Part shown: positions 26,158 through 36,617 of the stretch, piece after piece
Numbering within the stretch: the first letter of the stretch is position 1
Layout of the letters: each line of letters begins with the position of its first letter
Assembly (NCBI GenBank): GCA_003217035.1
Contig: QCHV01000001.1
Coordinates: 1-64,000 of the forward strand
Direction of reading: 5' to 3'
Origin: Prochlorococcus sp. AG-402-G22
Lineage (GTDB): Bacteria; Cyanobacteriota; Cyanobacteriia; PCC-6307; Cyanobiaceae
DNA: 64,000 bases
Notes under the pieces: generated by a model
Told to the model about the DNA's origin: nothing
Seen by the model: the letters and a program-made list of their open reading frames with translations, nothing else
Database searches by the model: none
Position numbers and translations under genes: made by a program

Positions 26158-27252
26158 ATGAACTTTTTAAATGTAATTTCATCTATTGCAGTATTAGCAC
26201 TATTAATTTTTTTTCACGAAGCAGGACATTTTCTGGCTGCAACTTTACAAGGCATTCGGGTTAGTGGATTCTCTATTGGGTTTGGGCCTTCTATTTTAAA
26301 AAAAGAATTTAAAGGTGTTACTTACTCATTAAGAGCTTTACCTCTAGGTGGGTTTGTATCATTTCCCGATGATGACGAACAAGGGGAAATTCCGCCCGAT
26401 GATCCAGACCTCTTACGCAACAGGCCAACCCAGCAAAGGTTGCTTGTTATTTCAGCAGGAATTCTTGCAAACTTATTAATTGCTTGGATTGCATTGTTTG
26501 GCCAAGCAACTTTCATAGGGTTACCAAACCCGGCTGGTCCTGGAGTACTCATAATGGGTGTTCAGGAACAAGAGGCTGCTGATTTAGCAGGTTTAACTGT
26601 AGGGGATAAGGTTTTGAGTGCTGATGATATAAATCTTGGACAGGGGCAAGAAGCTGTTCAAAAGTTAGTAGAAAAAATCCAGCAATCTCCAGGCAAACCC
26701 ATAAAACTAGAAAAAGTTAATAATGGAACAAAAGAAATAATTAGTTTAACTCCTTCTAATTTTCAGGGCAATGGGAAGATAGGGGCTCAGTTACAACAAA
26801 ATATAAGCAATTCAACCAGGCCTGCAAAAGACATCTCTGAAATAATTAATCACTCAAATACTCAGTTTAGTGATCTACTTATAAGAACGATTAAAGGCTA
26901 CCAAGGTCTATTCACTGATTTCAAATCAACATCCAAGCAAATTAGTGGGCCTGTGAAAATTGTTGAACTTGGCGCACAACTTTCAGGTCAAGGTGCATCA
27001 GGAATGATTTTATTTGCAGCATTAGTGTCAATAAATCTGGCGGTTTTAAATTCCTTACCTTTACCCATCTTAGATGGAGGGCAATTTGCTTTGATTTTAA
27101 TCGAAGCAATGAGAGGAAAGCCAATCCCTGAAAGGATCCAACTTGCCTTTATGCAATCTGGTTTCATTCTTTTAGTTGGTTTAAGTATCGTTCTTATCAT
27201 TAGAGATACCAGTCAACTATCAATATTTCATCAGCTAGGCAATAGTCGCTAA
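26158..27252 (+). CDS. rseP: RseP-type site-2 zinc metalloprotease (M50)
   Basis: 364 residues. HEAGH at 20-24 in the first membrane segment is the zinc site and LPLPILDGGQF near 300 the second active-site segment (LDG form). A PDZ module lies at about 120-200, with membrane segments before and after. The length is as in short cyanobacterial homologues, which lack the second PDZ of E. coli RseP. The enzyme cuts transmembrane regulators after a first protease and clears signal peptides. Confidence 0.9.
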   Translation: MNFLNVISSIAVLALLIFFHEAGHFLAATLQGIRVSGFSIGFGPSILKKEFKGVTYSLRALPLGGFVSFPDDDEQGEIPPDDPDLLRNRPTQQRLLVISAGILANLLIAWIALFGQATFIGLPNPAGPGVLIMGVQEQEAADLAGLTVGDKVLSADDINLGQGQEAVQKLVEKIQQSPGKPIKLEKVNNGTKEIISLTPSNFQGNGKIGAQLQQNISNSTRPAKDISEIINHSNTQFSDLLIRTIKGYQGLFTDFKSTSKQISGPVKIVELGAQLSGQGASGMILFAALVSINLAVLNSLPLPILDGGQFALILIEAMRGKPIPERIQLAFMQSGFILLVGLSIVLIIRDTSQLSIFHQLGNSR

Positions 27253-27325
27253 GCGCAACTTGTTCTCGCTATAAAGGAGGCTAAGGAGTAAAGTCTCTAA
27301 AAGATATTGCTTTTAAAGCTTTTTC

Positions 27326-27628
27326 ATGGCAAAGAAATCGATGATTGCCCGCGATGTAAAGCGCAAGAAATTAGTTGAGCGCTATTCAGCGAAAAGAAAA
27401 AAATTGTTAGATCAATTCCATTCCGCCAAAGATCCTATGGATCGCCTGGAAATTCATAGAAAGATTCAAGCACTCCCAAGAAATAGTGCTCCATCAAGGA
27501 TGAGAAATCGTTGTTGGGCTACTGGCAAACCAAGAGGTGTATATCGTGATTTTGGCCTTTGCAGAAATCAATTAAGAGAAAGAGCTCATAAAGGAGAGTT
27601 ACCTGGAGTGGTTAAATCAAGTTGGTAA
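27326..27628 (+). CDS. rpsN: 30S ribosomal protein S14
   Basis: 100 residues, the zinc-free long form used in cyanobacteria. It starts [17 protein letters not shown] and contains [32 protein letters not shown], the S14 signature with the RNR pair. The gene stands 73 bases after rseP. Between it and pnp lies about 190 bases with a small hairpin and a promoter-like region. It binds the head of the 30S subunit near S19 and S3. Confidence 0.97.
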   Translation: MAKKSMIARDVKRKKLVERYSAKRKKLLDQFHSAKDPMDRLEIHRKIQALPRNSAPSRMRNRCWATGKPRGVYRDFGLCRNQLRERAHKGELPGVVKSSW

Positions 27629-27716
27629 ATACAAAAATCAAGACTTAAACAACTAATGTCAATATTGTTTTTTTAGCTTAAAAGTCAATAGCTAAAAGGT
27701 TTTAGAAATAAAATCG

Positions 27717-27731
27717 ACCCTATATTAGGGT
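27717..27731 (+). terminator. Small hairpin in the pnp leader/rpsN trailer
   Basis: ACCCTA (27717-27722) pairs with TAGGGT (27726-27731) over a three-base loop, and a further G-T pair extends it by one. No U tract follows, so it is a weak terminator at best. It could instead be the 5' leader hairpin that PNPase uses to regulate its own mRNA together with RNase III. Confidence 0.35.
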
Positions 27732-27757
27732 TATTAAAAACGAGAAAATACTGTTTT

Positions 27758-27763
27758 TATAAT
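27758..27763 (+). promoter_or_regulatory. Candidate -10 box for pnp
   Basis: TATAAT at 27758-27763 lies 59 bases before the GTG start of pnp in an AT-rich spacer. The expected -35 place holds only TAAAAA, so the match is to the -10 element alone. Confidence 0.35.
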
Positions 27764-27821
27764 CAATAAGTACCTATCAAGTGCAAGAATAAGGGTAGAA
27801 AAAAAAACATACGCAAACAAC

Positions 27822-29987
27822 GTGCAAGGTCAGACAACAACGGTTTCCTTTGATGGTCGGGAAATACTGCTAACTACAGGACGATATGCACCTCAAGCAG
27901 GGGGATCAGTACTAATTGAATGTGGCGACACCGCAGTATTAGTAACAGCCACTCAATCTCAGGGTAGAGAAGGGGCGGACTTCCTTCCTCTGACATGTGA
28001 CTACGAAGAAAGACTCTATGCAGCAGGGAGAATACCTGGAAGCTTTATGAGGCGTGAAGGACGTCCTCCGGAAAGAGCTACTTTAATTTCTCGTCTAATC
28101 GATCGTCCATTAAGGCCTCTTTTTCCAGCATGGATGAGAGATGACATTCAAATTGTTGCCACTTGCCTTTCCTTAGATGAAAGAGTTCCAGCAGATGTTC
28201 TTGCTGTAACTGCCTCTTCTATGGCGACATTGCTTGCAGAGATACCATTTAACGGTCCAATGGCAGCGGTTAGAGTAGGTTTATTGGGAGATGATTTTGT
28301 ATTAAATCCAAGCTATAGAGAGATAGAGCGTGGAGACTTAGATCTTGTAGTAGCAGGAACTCCTGATGGTGTAGTAATGGTTGAAGCAGGAGCAAATCAA
28401 CTTTCAGAACAAGATGTAATTGAAGCGATAGATTTTGGCTATGAAGCTGTTAATGAACTAATAAAAGCTCAACAATCAATTCTTAAAGAAAGCGGGATTG
28501 AGCAGAAAAAGCCAGCAGAGCAAGAAATTGACGAAACAACGCCAAATTATTTAGAAAAGAATTGTAGAAAGCCAATCTCAGACCTACTTAAAGAGTTTAA
28601 ATTAACTAAAGAAGAACGCGACTCAAAATTAGAAGAAATAAAAACTAATGTAGGAGACAAGATAGAGTCCCTAAAAGAAGATAATGCTGTAAGAAAAGCA
28701 GTTTCTACAAATCCAAAGTTGCTTACTTCAAGCTTCAAGGCTTTAACAAAGAAACTAATGCGTGAACAAATAGTTAAGGACGGAAAGCGTGTGGATGGTA
28801 GAGCCCTTGACGAAGTACGAAAAATCGAAGCTGATGCTGGAGTTCTTCCCAAGAGGGTCCATGGTTCAGGCTTATTCCAAAGAGGGCTTACTCAAGTCCT
28901 CTCCACTGCAACATTGGGAACACCAAGTGATGCTCAAGAGATGGATGATCTAAACCCCAGCTCTGATAAAACCTATATTCACCATTACAACTTCCCACCC
29001 TATTCAGTCGGAGAGACAAGGCCAATGAGAACTCCTGGCAGAAGAGAAGTGGGACATGGAGCACTTGCTGAAAGAGCTTTATTCCCAGTTTTACCTCCAA
29101 AAGAATCATTCCCATATGTTCTTAGAGTTGTAAGTGAAGTACTTAGCTCCAATGGATCAACATCAATGGGCTCAGTTTGCGGGAGCACGATTGCCCTTTT
29201 AGATGCAGGTGTACCTTTAAAAGCCCCAGTAAGTGGAGCTGCTATGGGACTAATCAAAGAAGGTAAAGAAATTCGTATTCTCACTGATATTCAAGGCATT
29301 GAAGATTTTCTGGGAGACATGGATTTCAAAGTAGCTGGAACAGAGAAAGGCATAACAGCCCTTCAAATGGATATGAAAATTACTGGCTTAGAAGTAAAAG
29401 TGATTGCTGATGCAATAAATCAAGCCAAACCAGCAAGAACTCATATCCTCGAAAAAATGAATGAGACAATTGACAAGCCCAGAGAAACTCTCTCTCCTCA
29501 CGCTCCTAGACTTTTAAGCTTCCGCATAGATCCAGAGCTAATTGGAACAGTTATTGGTCCTGGAGGTAGAACAATTAAAGGGATTACAGAACGAACAAAT
29601 ACCAAAATTGATATCGAAGATGGAGGCATCGTGACAATTGCTTCTCATGATGGGGTTGCTGCAGAAGAAGCCCAAAAAATCATCGAAGGTCTCACTAGAA
29701 AAGTACATGAAGGTGAGATTTTCACTGGATCAATAACGAGAATTATCCCTATCGGTGCTTTTGTTGAAATTCTTCCTGGGAAAGAGGGAATGATTCATAT
29801 TTCCCAACTGTCAGAAGCTAGGGTTGAGAAAGTAGAAGATGTAGTGAAGGTAGGTGATGAAGTTACTGTTAGAGTTAGAGAAATAGATAATAGAGGGAGA
29901 ATAAATCTAACTTTAAGAGGTGTATCTCAAAATAATGATATGAACTACCCTCAACCAACTCCTACTCCAGTAGCACCGTTAAATTAA
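27822..29987 (+). CDS. pnp: Polyribonucleotide nucleotidyltransferase (PNPase)
   Basis: 721 residues from a GTG start. Two RNase PH domains (about 1-215 and 310-540) flank a helical linker; the second holds the catalytic region with [22 protein letters not shown] domain (about 559-622, [11 protein letters not shown]) and an S1 domain (about 625-698, [17 protein letters not shown]) follow. The enzyme degrades RNA from the 3' end with phosphate and can add nucleotides. Length and order are as usual. The spacer before it may hold its autoregulatory leader. It converges with cysQ over 17 bases. Confidence 0.97.
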   Translation: MQGQTTTVSFDGREILLTTGRYAPQAGGSVLIECGDTAVLVTATQSQGREGADFLPLTCDYEERLYAAGRIPGSFMRREGRPPERATLISRLIDRPLRPLFPAWMRDDIQIVATCLSLDERVPADVLAVTASSMATLLAEIPFNGPMAAVRVGLLGDDFVLNPSYREIERGDLDLVVAGTPDGVVMVEAGANQLSEQDVIEAIDFGYEAVNELIKAQQSILKESGIEQKKPAEQEIDETTPNYLEKNCRKPISDLLKEFKLTKEERDSKLEEIKTNVGDKIESLKEDNAVRKAVSTNPKLLTSSFKALTKKLMREQIVKDGKRVDGRALDEVRKIEADAGVLPKRVHGSGLFQRGLTQVLSTATLGTPSDAQEMDDLNPSSDKTYIHHYNFPPYSVGETRPMRTPGRREVGHGALAERALFPVLPPKESFPYVLRVVSEVLSSNGSTSMGSVCGSTIALLDAGVPLKAPVSGAAMGLIKEGKEIRILTDIQGIEDFLGDMDFKVAGTEKGITALQMDMKITGLEVKVIADAINQAKPARTHILEKMNETIDKPRETLSPHAPRLLSFRIDPELIGTVIGPGGRTIKGITERTNTKIDIEDGGIVTIASHDGVAAEEAQKIIEGLTRKVHEGEIFTGSITRIIPIGAFVEILPGKEGMIHISQLSEARVEKVEDVVKVGDEVTVRVREIDNRGRINLTLRGVSQNNDMNYPQPTPTPVAPLN

Positions 29988-30004
29988 AAAGGGACATTAA
30001 ATAG

Positions 30005-30922
30005 TTAAACCTCAAACATTGGGTCTATATATTTCATCGCATTAAAGATTAATTCGCATAGCAATTTATGTTTACTTCCGCTGCTTGCGATTAAGCAACC
30101 AGCTTGATTAAGATCTTTTTGCATATAAACAAGAGGCTTCCCATTCGCATGGGAGAACTCTCCTCCTGCTGCTTTAAGCAATGCTTCCGGAGCAGCCATA
30201 TCCCAATCTTTAGGAGAAGTTTTTCCTGACAAAGAGATATAAACATCTGCTTCTCCTCTAAGGATAGTTGCGACCTTACAACCCACGCTACCAACACCTT
30301 TAATTGAAGCAAAAGAAATCTTATCTATCAATTGAGACAGTCTTTTATCGCGATGATTTCTACTTGCCAAAAGAATCATCTTAGAAATTTCACCCCTATT
30401 ACTAAATTGAACATCTTTCTTCTTCTTTAAACGGTTTTCGCACCAAGCACCATGACCTACAACTCCAAACCAAAGTTCGTCAAGTTCAGGTATTACAACA
30501 ACTCCTATTATTGGAGTATGGTCTTTAACAAGAGCTAGATGAACGGCATATTCCCCTGTCCCCTGAAGAAAATCCTTAGTTCCATCCAAGGGATCCAAAA
30601 CCCAAACCCATTCATTGTTTTTGTAAACATCATCAACAGATCTTCCTTTTGCATTTTCTTCACTTAAAACAATCCAATCTACAGAAGGGTAATAATTTTT
30701 GAAGCCTTCTAGAAGCCAGCTGTTTACTGCAAGATCAGCCGCAGAGACTGGACCATCTGCATTATCTTTAATATCTAATTCTTTAGAAAAACCATATGGA
30801 GGCTTTTCTCCTCTTGCATAAGCCATCAAAATATCAGCAGCCCCCCAACTTAAATTTCTAAGCACATCAAAAAGATCATCAATCTTTATTCCTTGTGGAA
30901 GACAAAAATTAACTGAAACCAT
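30005..30922 (-). CDS. cysQ: 3'(2'),5'-bisphosphate nucleotidase (CysQ-type inositol monophosphatase family)
   Basis: 305 residues. SEEN at 87-90, DPLDGTKDF at 110-118 and the later WDMAAPEALLKAAGG are the three metal- and phosphate-binding motifs of the IMP/CysQ family. It removes the 3' phosphate from PAP formed in sulfate assimilation. The start codon is the complement of CAT at 30920-30922, which overlaps the start codon of rsmI on the other strand, so each gene's leader lies inside the other's coding region. Convergent with pnp. Confidence 0.9.
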   Translation of the reverse strand: MVSVNFCLPQGIKIDDLFDVLRNLSWGAADILMAYARGEKPPYGFSKELDIKDNADGPVSAADLAVNSWLLEGFKNYYPSVDWIVLSEENAKGRSVDDVYKNNEWVWVLDPLDGTKDFLQGTGEYAVHLALVKDHTPIIGVVVIPELDELWFGVVGHGAWCENRLKKKKDVQFSNRGEISKMILLASRNHRDKRLSQLIDKISFASIKGVGSVGCKVATILRGEADVYISLSGKTSPKDWDMAAPEALLKAAGGEFSHANGKPLVYMQKDLNQAGCLIASSGSKHKLLCELIFNAMKYIDPMFEV

Positions 30923-31841
30923 GGATTGTTTAGAAAAAGAAGTTTTTACTCAAAGAGCCGAACCAGCCTCAGGCAATTTATACGTTATTGGAACACCTAT
31001 TGGGAATCTTGCCGATCTATCACCAAGAGCAAAGTTAATTCTAAAAGAAGTCTCGATTATTGCTTGCGAAGATACTCGTCATAGTGGGCAACTTTTAAAA
31101 AAATTAAGTATTCAAAATTCTCTGTTAAGTTTTCACAAGCACAATACAAAAAGCAGGATCCCTAAACTTTTAAAAGATCTAAAGAGTGGCCTAAGTATTG
31201 GATTAATTAGTGATGCAGGTCTACCTGGAATCAGTGATCCTGGTGAAGAGTTGATTAAGGCTGCAAAAGAAACTGGTTGCAATGTAATTTGCATACCAGG
31301 TCCTTGCGCAGCAATAACAGCCTTAGTTAGCAGTGGCCTGCCCTCAAATAGGTTTTGTTTTGAGGGGTTTCTTCCCATAAAAAACAAAGATCGTAAGAAA
31401 GCGCTAAGCGCTATTGCTTTAGAAAAAAGAACCACCGTTTTATATGAAGCCCCTCACAAGTTGATAAAACTTTTAGAAGAGCTTTCTGAGTATTGTGGGA
31501 ATAGTCGGCCTATTGAAGTAGCTCGAGAACTAACCAAAAGATATGAAGAGCATGTTGGTTCAACAGTTGGAGAAGTATTAAAATATTTTCAAAAAACCAA
31601 ACCTAGAGGAGAGTTCACAATAATTTTGGGTGGTTACTCTTCGAATTCAAATGAAAACAGCTCGATAGATATTGCTGAATTAAAAGAAAAGATGCTTTCA
31701 CTTATAAAAGATGGTTCAACTGTGAGCTTTGCGGCCAAAGAAATATCAAGTAAATCTGGACTTTCCAAAAGATTCCTTTATTCTCTTATGAATAAGAACC
31801 AAACCTCTAATAGTCAAGAGGAGAATAAAGAGGCAAAATAA
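30921..31841 (+). CDS. rsmI: 16S rRNA 2'-O-ribose C1402 methyltransferase
   Basis: 306 residues. GTPIGNLADLSPRA (24-37), CEDTRHSGQLL and ISDAGLPGISDPG are the RsmI signature of the tetrapyrrole-methylase fold, and the C-terminal 60 residues carry the helix-turn-helix-like domain. It adds a methyl group at C1402 in the decoding centre. The extension before the first motif is about 20 residues; no better start is available before it. The start codon shares two bases with the cysQ start in the sequence CATG. Confidence 0.93.
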   Translation: MDCLEKEVFTQRAEPASGNLYVIGTPIGNLADLSPRAKLILKEVSIIACEDTRHSGQLLKKLSIQNSLLSFHKHNTKSRIPKLLKDLKSGLSIGLISDAGLPGISDPGEELIKAAKETGCNVICIPGPCAAITALVSSGLPSNRFCFEGFLPIKNKDRKKALSAIALEKRTTVLYEAPHKLIKLLEELSEYCGNSRPIEVARELTKRYEEHVGSTVGEVLKYFQKTKPRGEFTIILGGYSSNSNENSSIDIAELKEKMLSLIKDGSTVSFAAKEISSKSGLSKRFLYSLMNKNQTSNSQEENKEAK

Positions 31842-31863
31842 TCTCAATAGAAAACAACTCTTT

Positions 31864-32091
31864 ATGCTAAAGAAACTACTGCTACTAATATTTACTCTAT
31901 CCAATGCAGGGCTAATAGTTCTTGTACTTTGCTTGGGAGCCCAGAATCTGAATAGCAGATACAAGCTAGATTTAGGCTTTTCTTCAACTCCTCCCTATCC
32001 ATCTGGATTTCTCTTAGGAATATCAATTAGCCTTGGTTACATTAGTGGAGGTTGTTCAGCTGGATTATTAACATTGACCAATTCTGAATAA
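31864..32091 (+). CDS. Small two-helix membrane protein (LapA-like layout)
   Basis: 75 residues with hydrophobic segments at about 3-26 and 47-70, the second ending SGGCSAGLLTL. A loop containing NLNSRYKLDLGF separates them. This resembles short LapA/DUF1049 proteins but the family fit is loose. It follows rsmI by 22 bases and is therefore likely in its transcript. Conserved-looking, function unknown. Convergent with the HTH gene after 29 bases. Confidence 0.6.
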   Translation: MLKKLLLLIFTLSNAGLIVLVLCLGAQNLNSRYKLDLGFSSTPPYPSGFLLGISISLGYISGGCSAGLLTLTNSE

Positions 32092-32120
32092 AGACATTAT
32101 TAAAAAATATTTTCAACCAT

Positions 32121-32903
32121 CTAACTGTCAAGTGCTATTAAGCAATCATCTAAAACCAATCTCGTAATGCCTTTTGAAACCAAGAAAGGGCAAGAAATCA
32201 TGAATACCTCTGGATTTGGAACTTTTAAAACTCTTTGATTTCTAGTGCAATGTCTTTTAGCTGATCTTTGATTTGAAAACAATAAAATAGCTAAACGCTC
32301 TTGATCTTGGTCAGGTAGAAAGCTCCATTGGGAAAAATCCTTTAAGGGCTTTGATTCCAGCTCCACTTTCTTATCTACAAGCATATAAACAGTTTCTGGG
32401 AATAGTTCTATGTCAAAAGGTTTAGCCGCGACTTCTTGTTGCTCCTCCCAGGCAAATTCTGATATCAAAGGAACTACTTCTTTAAAGTTTTCTTGGGAAT
32501 TGTTCTCTCTTAAATCAGGCTGACTAAATTCTTCATCCAAAGTCTCCCAATTCTGATCTGCTATGAAATCTTCATTTTGAAGCAAATCATTATTGAGATT
32601 TTGAGGCTTAACCTCTTCTATCGATTGTTCTACTTCATTTGATAATGAAGAGTTATTAGCCAAATTTACGCTTTTGATTGTCCTTCCTTTTTTCAAAGCC
32701 TCATATTCTTCCTTAGTTAAAAGTCCTTTTACTGTCCTTGATATTGTGCTGGTAGTACATCCATAGCTTTTAGCTAAATCGCCAAAGGACTTTCCTAAAA
32801 GAGATTCCTGAACAATCTCCATTTTTTGATTTTTTGAAAGCTTTCGAGCCAAATTAATTAAATTGAAAAGGAACCGAATATAGTCTGTCAGCTTAGCAAT
32901 CAC
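32121..32903 (-). CDS. Protein with N-terminal helix-turn-helix, long acidic middle
   Basis: 260 residues. Residues 15-70 hold a helix-turn-helix of the resolvase/Tc3-like kind (QESLLGKSFGDLAKSYGCTTSTISRTVKGLL). Residues 80-170 are acidic, low in complexity, and rich in Asn, Glu and Gln. The last 80 residues form a compact domain with cysteine and histidine (RSAKRHCTRNQRVLKVP). This architecture recurs in picocyanobacteria; I read it as a candidate DNA-binding regulator without known target. Its start lies 15 bases from tRNA-Arg on the opposite strand. Confidence 0.6.
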   Translation of the reverse strand: MIAKLTDYIRFLFNLINLARKLSKNQKMEIVQESLLGKSFGDLAKSYGCTTSTISRTVKGLLTKEEYEALKKGRTIKSVNLANNSSLSNEVEQSIEEVKPQNLNNDLLQNEDFIADQNWETLDEEFSQPDLRENNSQENFKEVVPLISEFAWEEQQEVAAKPFDIELFPETVYMLVDKKVELESKPLKDFSQWSFLPDQDQERLAILLFSNQRSAKRHCTRNQRVLKVPNPEVFMISCPFLVSKGITRLVLDDCLIALDS

Positions 32904-32918
32904 TAAAATTGGTTTTAA

Positions 32919-32992
<74 letters not shown>

Positions 32993-32998
32993 TTCAAT

Positions 32999-33027
32999 CT
33001 TAAACTTCATAAGAATTGAAGTTTAAG
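32999..33027. terminator. Perfect 11-bp inverted repeat after tRNA-Arg
   Basis: CTTAAACTTCA (32999-33009) and TGAAGTTTAAG (33017-33027) are exact complements around the seven-base loop TAAGAAT. It begins 6 bases after the mature tRNA end. No T tract follows, so it may stop transcription in either direction weakly or serve as a processing signal for tRNA 3' maturation. Confidence 0.5.
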
Positions 33028-33049
33028 CAAAAGGGTTTAAACAGAGTAA

Positions 33050-33139
33050 TTAATTGTGTGGAGTATACAAAACACGAACTTCCCAGTAAATAAGAGCCAT
33101 AAAGGCAATACTGGCCATTGTGATCTCAATAGGAATCAT
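33050..33139 (-). CDS. Candidate 29-residue membrane peptide
   Basis: ATG (complement of 33137-33139) to TAA (complement of 33050-33052). Translated, it gives MIPIEITMASIAFMALIYWE followed by VRVLYTPHN: one hydrophobic helix with polar ends, as in small thylakoid subunits. No clear ribosome-binding site, and I cannot name a family. It lies in the 262-base space between tRNA-Arg and galE. If not a gene, it is chance. Confidence 0.3.
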   Translation of the reverse strand: MIPIEITMASIAFMALIYWEVRVLYTPHN

Positions 33140-33254
33140 GAGAAACGAAGCTGACTTCTTTTATTTTGTATCGAATTACACCGAATGAGCTAACTTGCTG
33201 GATCGCCTTAAAGAAAATTCACTTGAATATGGAATGGAAAGCCTGAGCTTTTCT

Positions 33255-34322
33255 CTAATGTGTTCTTTCAGAATATCCAAAAGGATTTAGCATTTGCCAT
33301 CTCCATCCATCCCTACAAATATCACTCAAACTTCTTGATGGTTCCCAGGCTAAAGTTCTAATAGACAATTGATTGTTTGCAACTGTTTTAGAAACATCTC
33401 CTAGGCGTCTAGCTGAAAAGACATATGGAACTTTACAGCCATTGACTTTTTCAAAGGTTTTTACAAGCTCTAAGACACTTGTTCCTTTGCCTGTACCAAT
33501 ATTTAAATTTAGTAATTTAGATTGTTTGGAGAAGAGATATTCCAAAGCAGCGCTATGAGCTTCTGCTAAATCCATAACATGGATGTAATCGCGAATACCA
33601 GTCCCATCAGGGGTAGGCCAATCACTGCCATAAATCTGTAATTGCTTACGACTTCCTATAGCAACTTGACAAATGTAGGGGAACAAATTATTTGGCTTCT
33701 CTAGAGGAGACTCACCTATCTCACCAGATGAATGAGCTCCAACTGGATTGAAATATCTTAGGTTTGCTATACGCCAATTATTTTCTGAATTTTCAAATAA
33801 ATCACGAAGTAATTCTTCAACAGCAAGTTTAGTCTTCCCATAAGGGTTGCAAGGCTTAAGTTCAGAAGCTTCGGTTAATAAATTATCAGTAGAGGATGCA
33901 TAGATTGTTGCACTACTACTAAATACAATAGTTCTACAATTGTTTTCATCCATCACACGAAATAAATTCCTGGAACCTTCAACATTTACATTCCAATAAA
34001 GTAAGGGTTCTCTTACAGATTCTTCAACAGACTTTAATCCAGCAAAATGAATCACAGCTTCTATCGGAGCATTATTCTTTATAGCTTCTACAAATACTTT
34101 TGATAATAATTTATAATCTCTAATATCTCCTCGAACTTCATGCAATGTGTTTTGTGCAGATTGTTTCTGAGTTTTACTTAAACCTATTACACGCTTTAAA
34201 GCAATTACAGAACTATTTATATATGAATCTAGAACCACTAAGTTGTAACCAAAGTCAAGCAAGGCCAAGCATGTATGACTTCCAATAAATCCAGATCCTC
34301 CAGTTACTAATATAGTTTTCAT
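33255..34322 (-). CDS. galE: UDP-glucose 4-epimerase
   Basis: 355 residues. TGGSGFIGSHTCLALL is the NAD-binding loop, SSSATIYA and NPYGKTKLAVEE give the catalytic Ser and Tyr-x3-Lys, and LRYFNPVGAHSSGEIGE is the typical GalE substrate-binding run. Interconverts UDP-glucose and UDP-galactose (or the GlcNAc/GalNAc pair). It lies at the left edge of the second island, followed on the same strand after about 125 bases by the UDP-glucuronate epimerase gene upstream of it. Confidence 0.93.
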   Translation of the reverse strand: MKTILVTGGSGFIGSHTCLALLDFGYNLVVLDSYINSSVIALKRVIGLSKTQKQSAQNTLHEVRGDIRDYKLLSKVFVEAIKNNAPIEAVIHFAGLKSVEESVREPLLYWNVNVEGSRNLFRVMDENNCRTIVFSSSATIYASSTDNLLTEASELKPCNPYGKTKLAVEELLRDLFENSENNWRIANLRYFNPVGAHSSGEIGESPLEKPNNLFPYICQVAIGSRKQLQIYGSDWPTPDGTGIRDYIHVMDLAEAHSAALEYLFSKQSKLLNLNIGTGKGTSVLELVKTFEKVNGCKVPYVFSARRLGDVSKTVANNQLSIRTLAWEPSRSLSDICRDGWRWQMLNPFGYSERTH

Positions 34323-34446
34323 AAATGCATTAGCTAATTAATCTTGTAAGTATAAAATGTTTTAAAAGCTATACTTATTTTGATCTAAATGTAAAACGAT
34401 GAGATTGAGTTCGTAAATAGTATACATATTTATCTATAAGAGATGT

Positions 34447-35523
<1,077 letters not shown>

Positions 35524-35640
35524 GAGCGATGAAAAGAGATTTTGTTATCAATATCAAATAGAAATTGTCCTAGGTAAAGACTAGAGAACAAGATATAATT
35601 AAAAAGTCAATGCTATTAGTATTTCAAGTAGAAACATATT

Positions 35641-36594
35641 ATGAGCCAAGACACCGTATCCATAACTGACCATTTGCAAGAATTTAGCATTGAACGTAAC
35701 ATTTTAAAAGAATATTTTAATGAAGAGCTTACGACTAATACAACCATAGCTTTAGTATGGAAAAAACAAATAAATGAGAACTTTCTTACCAAGTACAAGA
35801 ATATAAGAGCCGTAGTTAGATATGGCGTTGGCTATGACAATATAGACATGGATCTATGTAAAAGAAAAAATATAATAGTAGTAAATACTCCAGACTATGG
35901 TATCGACGAAGTTGCTGATACTGCTTTAGCTATGATCCTAAATTTAACAAGAAAAATCAACTCACTTCAGGAATTTGCTAAATCCGATCAAAATTCATGG
36001 AATGGAAAGAAGATAAACTTTCCAATAAAAAGGATCAACAAAATGAGTTTAGGAATAATTGGACTAGGAAGAATTGGGAGTTCTCTGGCAAGAAAGTATT
36101 TATCATTGTCAAGAATTGTTGGCTTTTATGACCCTTACATCTCTTCTGGCGCCGAAAAAATTCTGGACATAAAGAGATACGAAAAATTATACGACTTGCT
36201 AAACAATTCAGACATAGTTTCAATACACACCCCTCTAACTGAAGAAACAAATAATTTAGTTAATAAAGATTTTATTTCAAATATGAAGAAAGGCTCTTTT
36301 CTTATTAACGTATCTAGAGGATGCATAATTAAAGATCAGAATCTTATATATGAAAGTCTAAAATCAAATCATCTTGAAGGTTATGCCACAGACGTATGGA
36401 CCTCCGAACCCCCAGAGTTAAGTGATAAATTATATAGAGTGTGGAAAGACAATCAAGAGCTAAATGGAAGAGTAATCATTAATCCACATACAGCCTATTA
36501 CAGCAATGAAGCTCTTGAAGAGGCTAGGGTTAAAGCTTCAGAAAGCTGTCTTGATATTATTAATGGTAAACAATGCAAAAATAGGATCATATAG
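35641..36594 (+). CDS. D-isomer-specific 2-hydroxyacid dehydrogenase (NAD)
   Basis: 317 residues. The NAD loop is LGIIGLGRIGSSLA, the catalytic arginine lies in NVSRGCII, the glutamate in VWTSEPPEL and the histidine in NPHTAYYSNEA. This is the complete set for phosphoglycerate dehydrogenase and C-terminal-binding-protein-like enzymes. The substrate is unread. Located at the start of an AT-rich plus-strand run, 24 bases before a GNAT/FemAB gene. A second enzyme of 2-hydroxyacid metabolism, a Dld-type flavoprotein, is encoded 14 kb away in the same island. Confidence 0.88.
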   Translation: MSQDTVSITDHLQEFSIERNILKEYFNEELTTNTTIALVWKKQINENFLTKYKNIRAVVRYGVGYDNIDMDLCKRKNIIVVNTPDYGIDEVADTALAMILNLTRKINSLQEFAKSDQNSWNGKKINFPIKRINKMSLGIIGLGRIGSSLARKYLSLSRIVGFYDPYISSGAEKILDIKRYEKLYDLLNNSDIVSIHTPLTEETNNLVNKDFISNMKKGSFLINVSRGCIIKDQNLIYESLKSNHLEGYATDVWTSEPPELSDKLYRVWKDNQELNGRVIINPHTAYYSNEALEEARVKASESCLDIINGKQCKNRII

Positions 36595-36617
36595 TTATCT
36601 AAAGGATAATTCTTTAC

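Noticed and set aside
33255-34322. galE as part of a Leloir operon
   Set aside because: No galT or galK nearby, so its role is most likely in glycan precursor supply.
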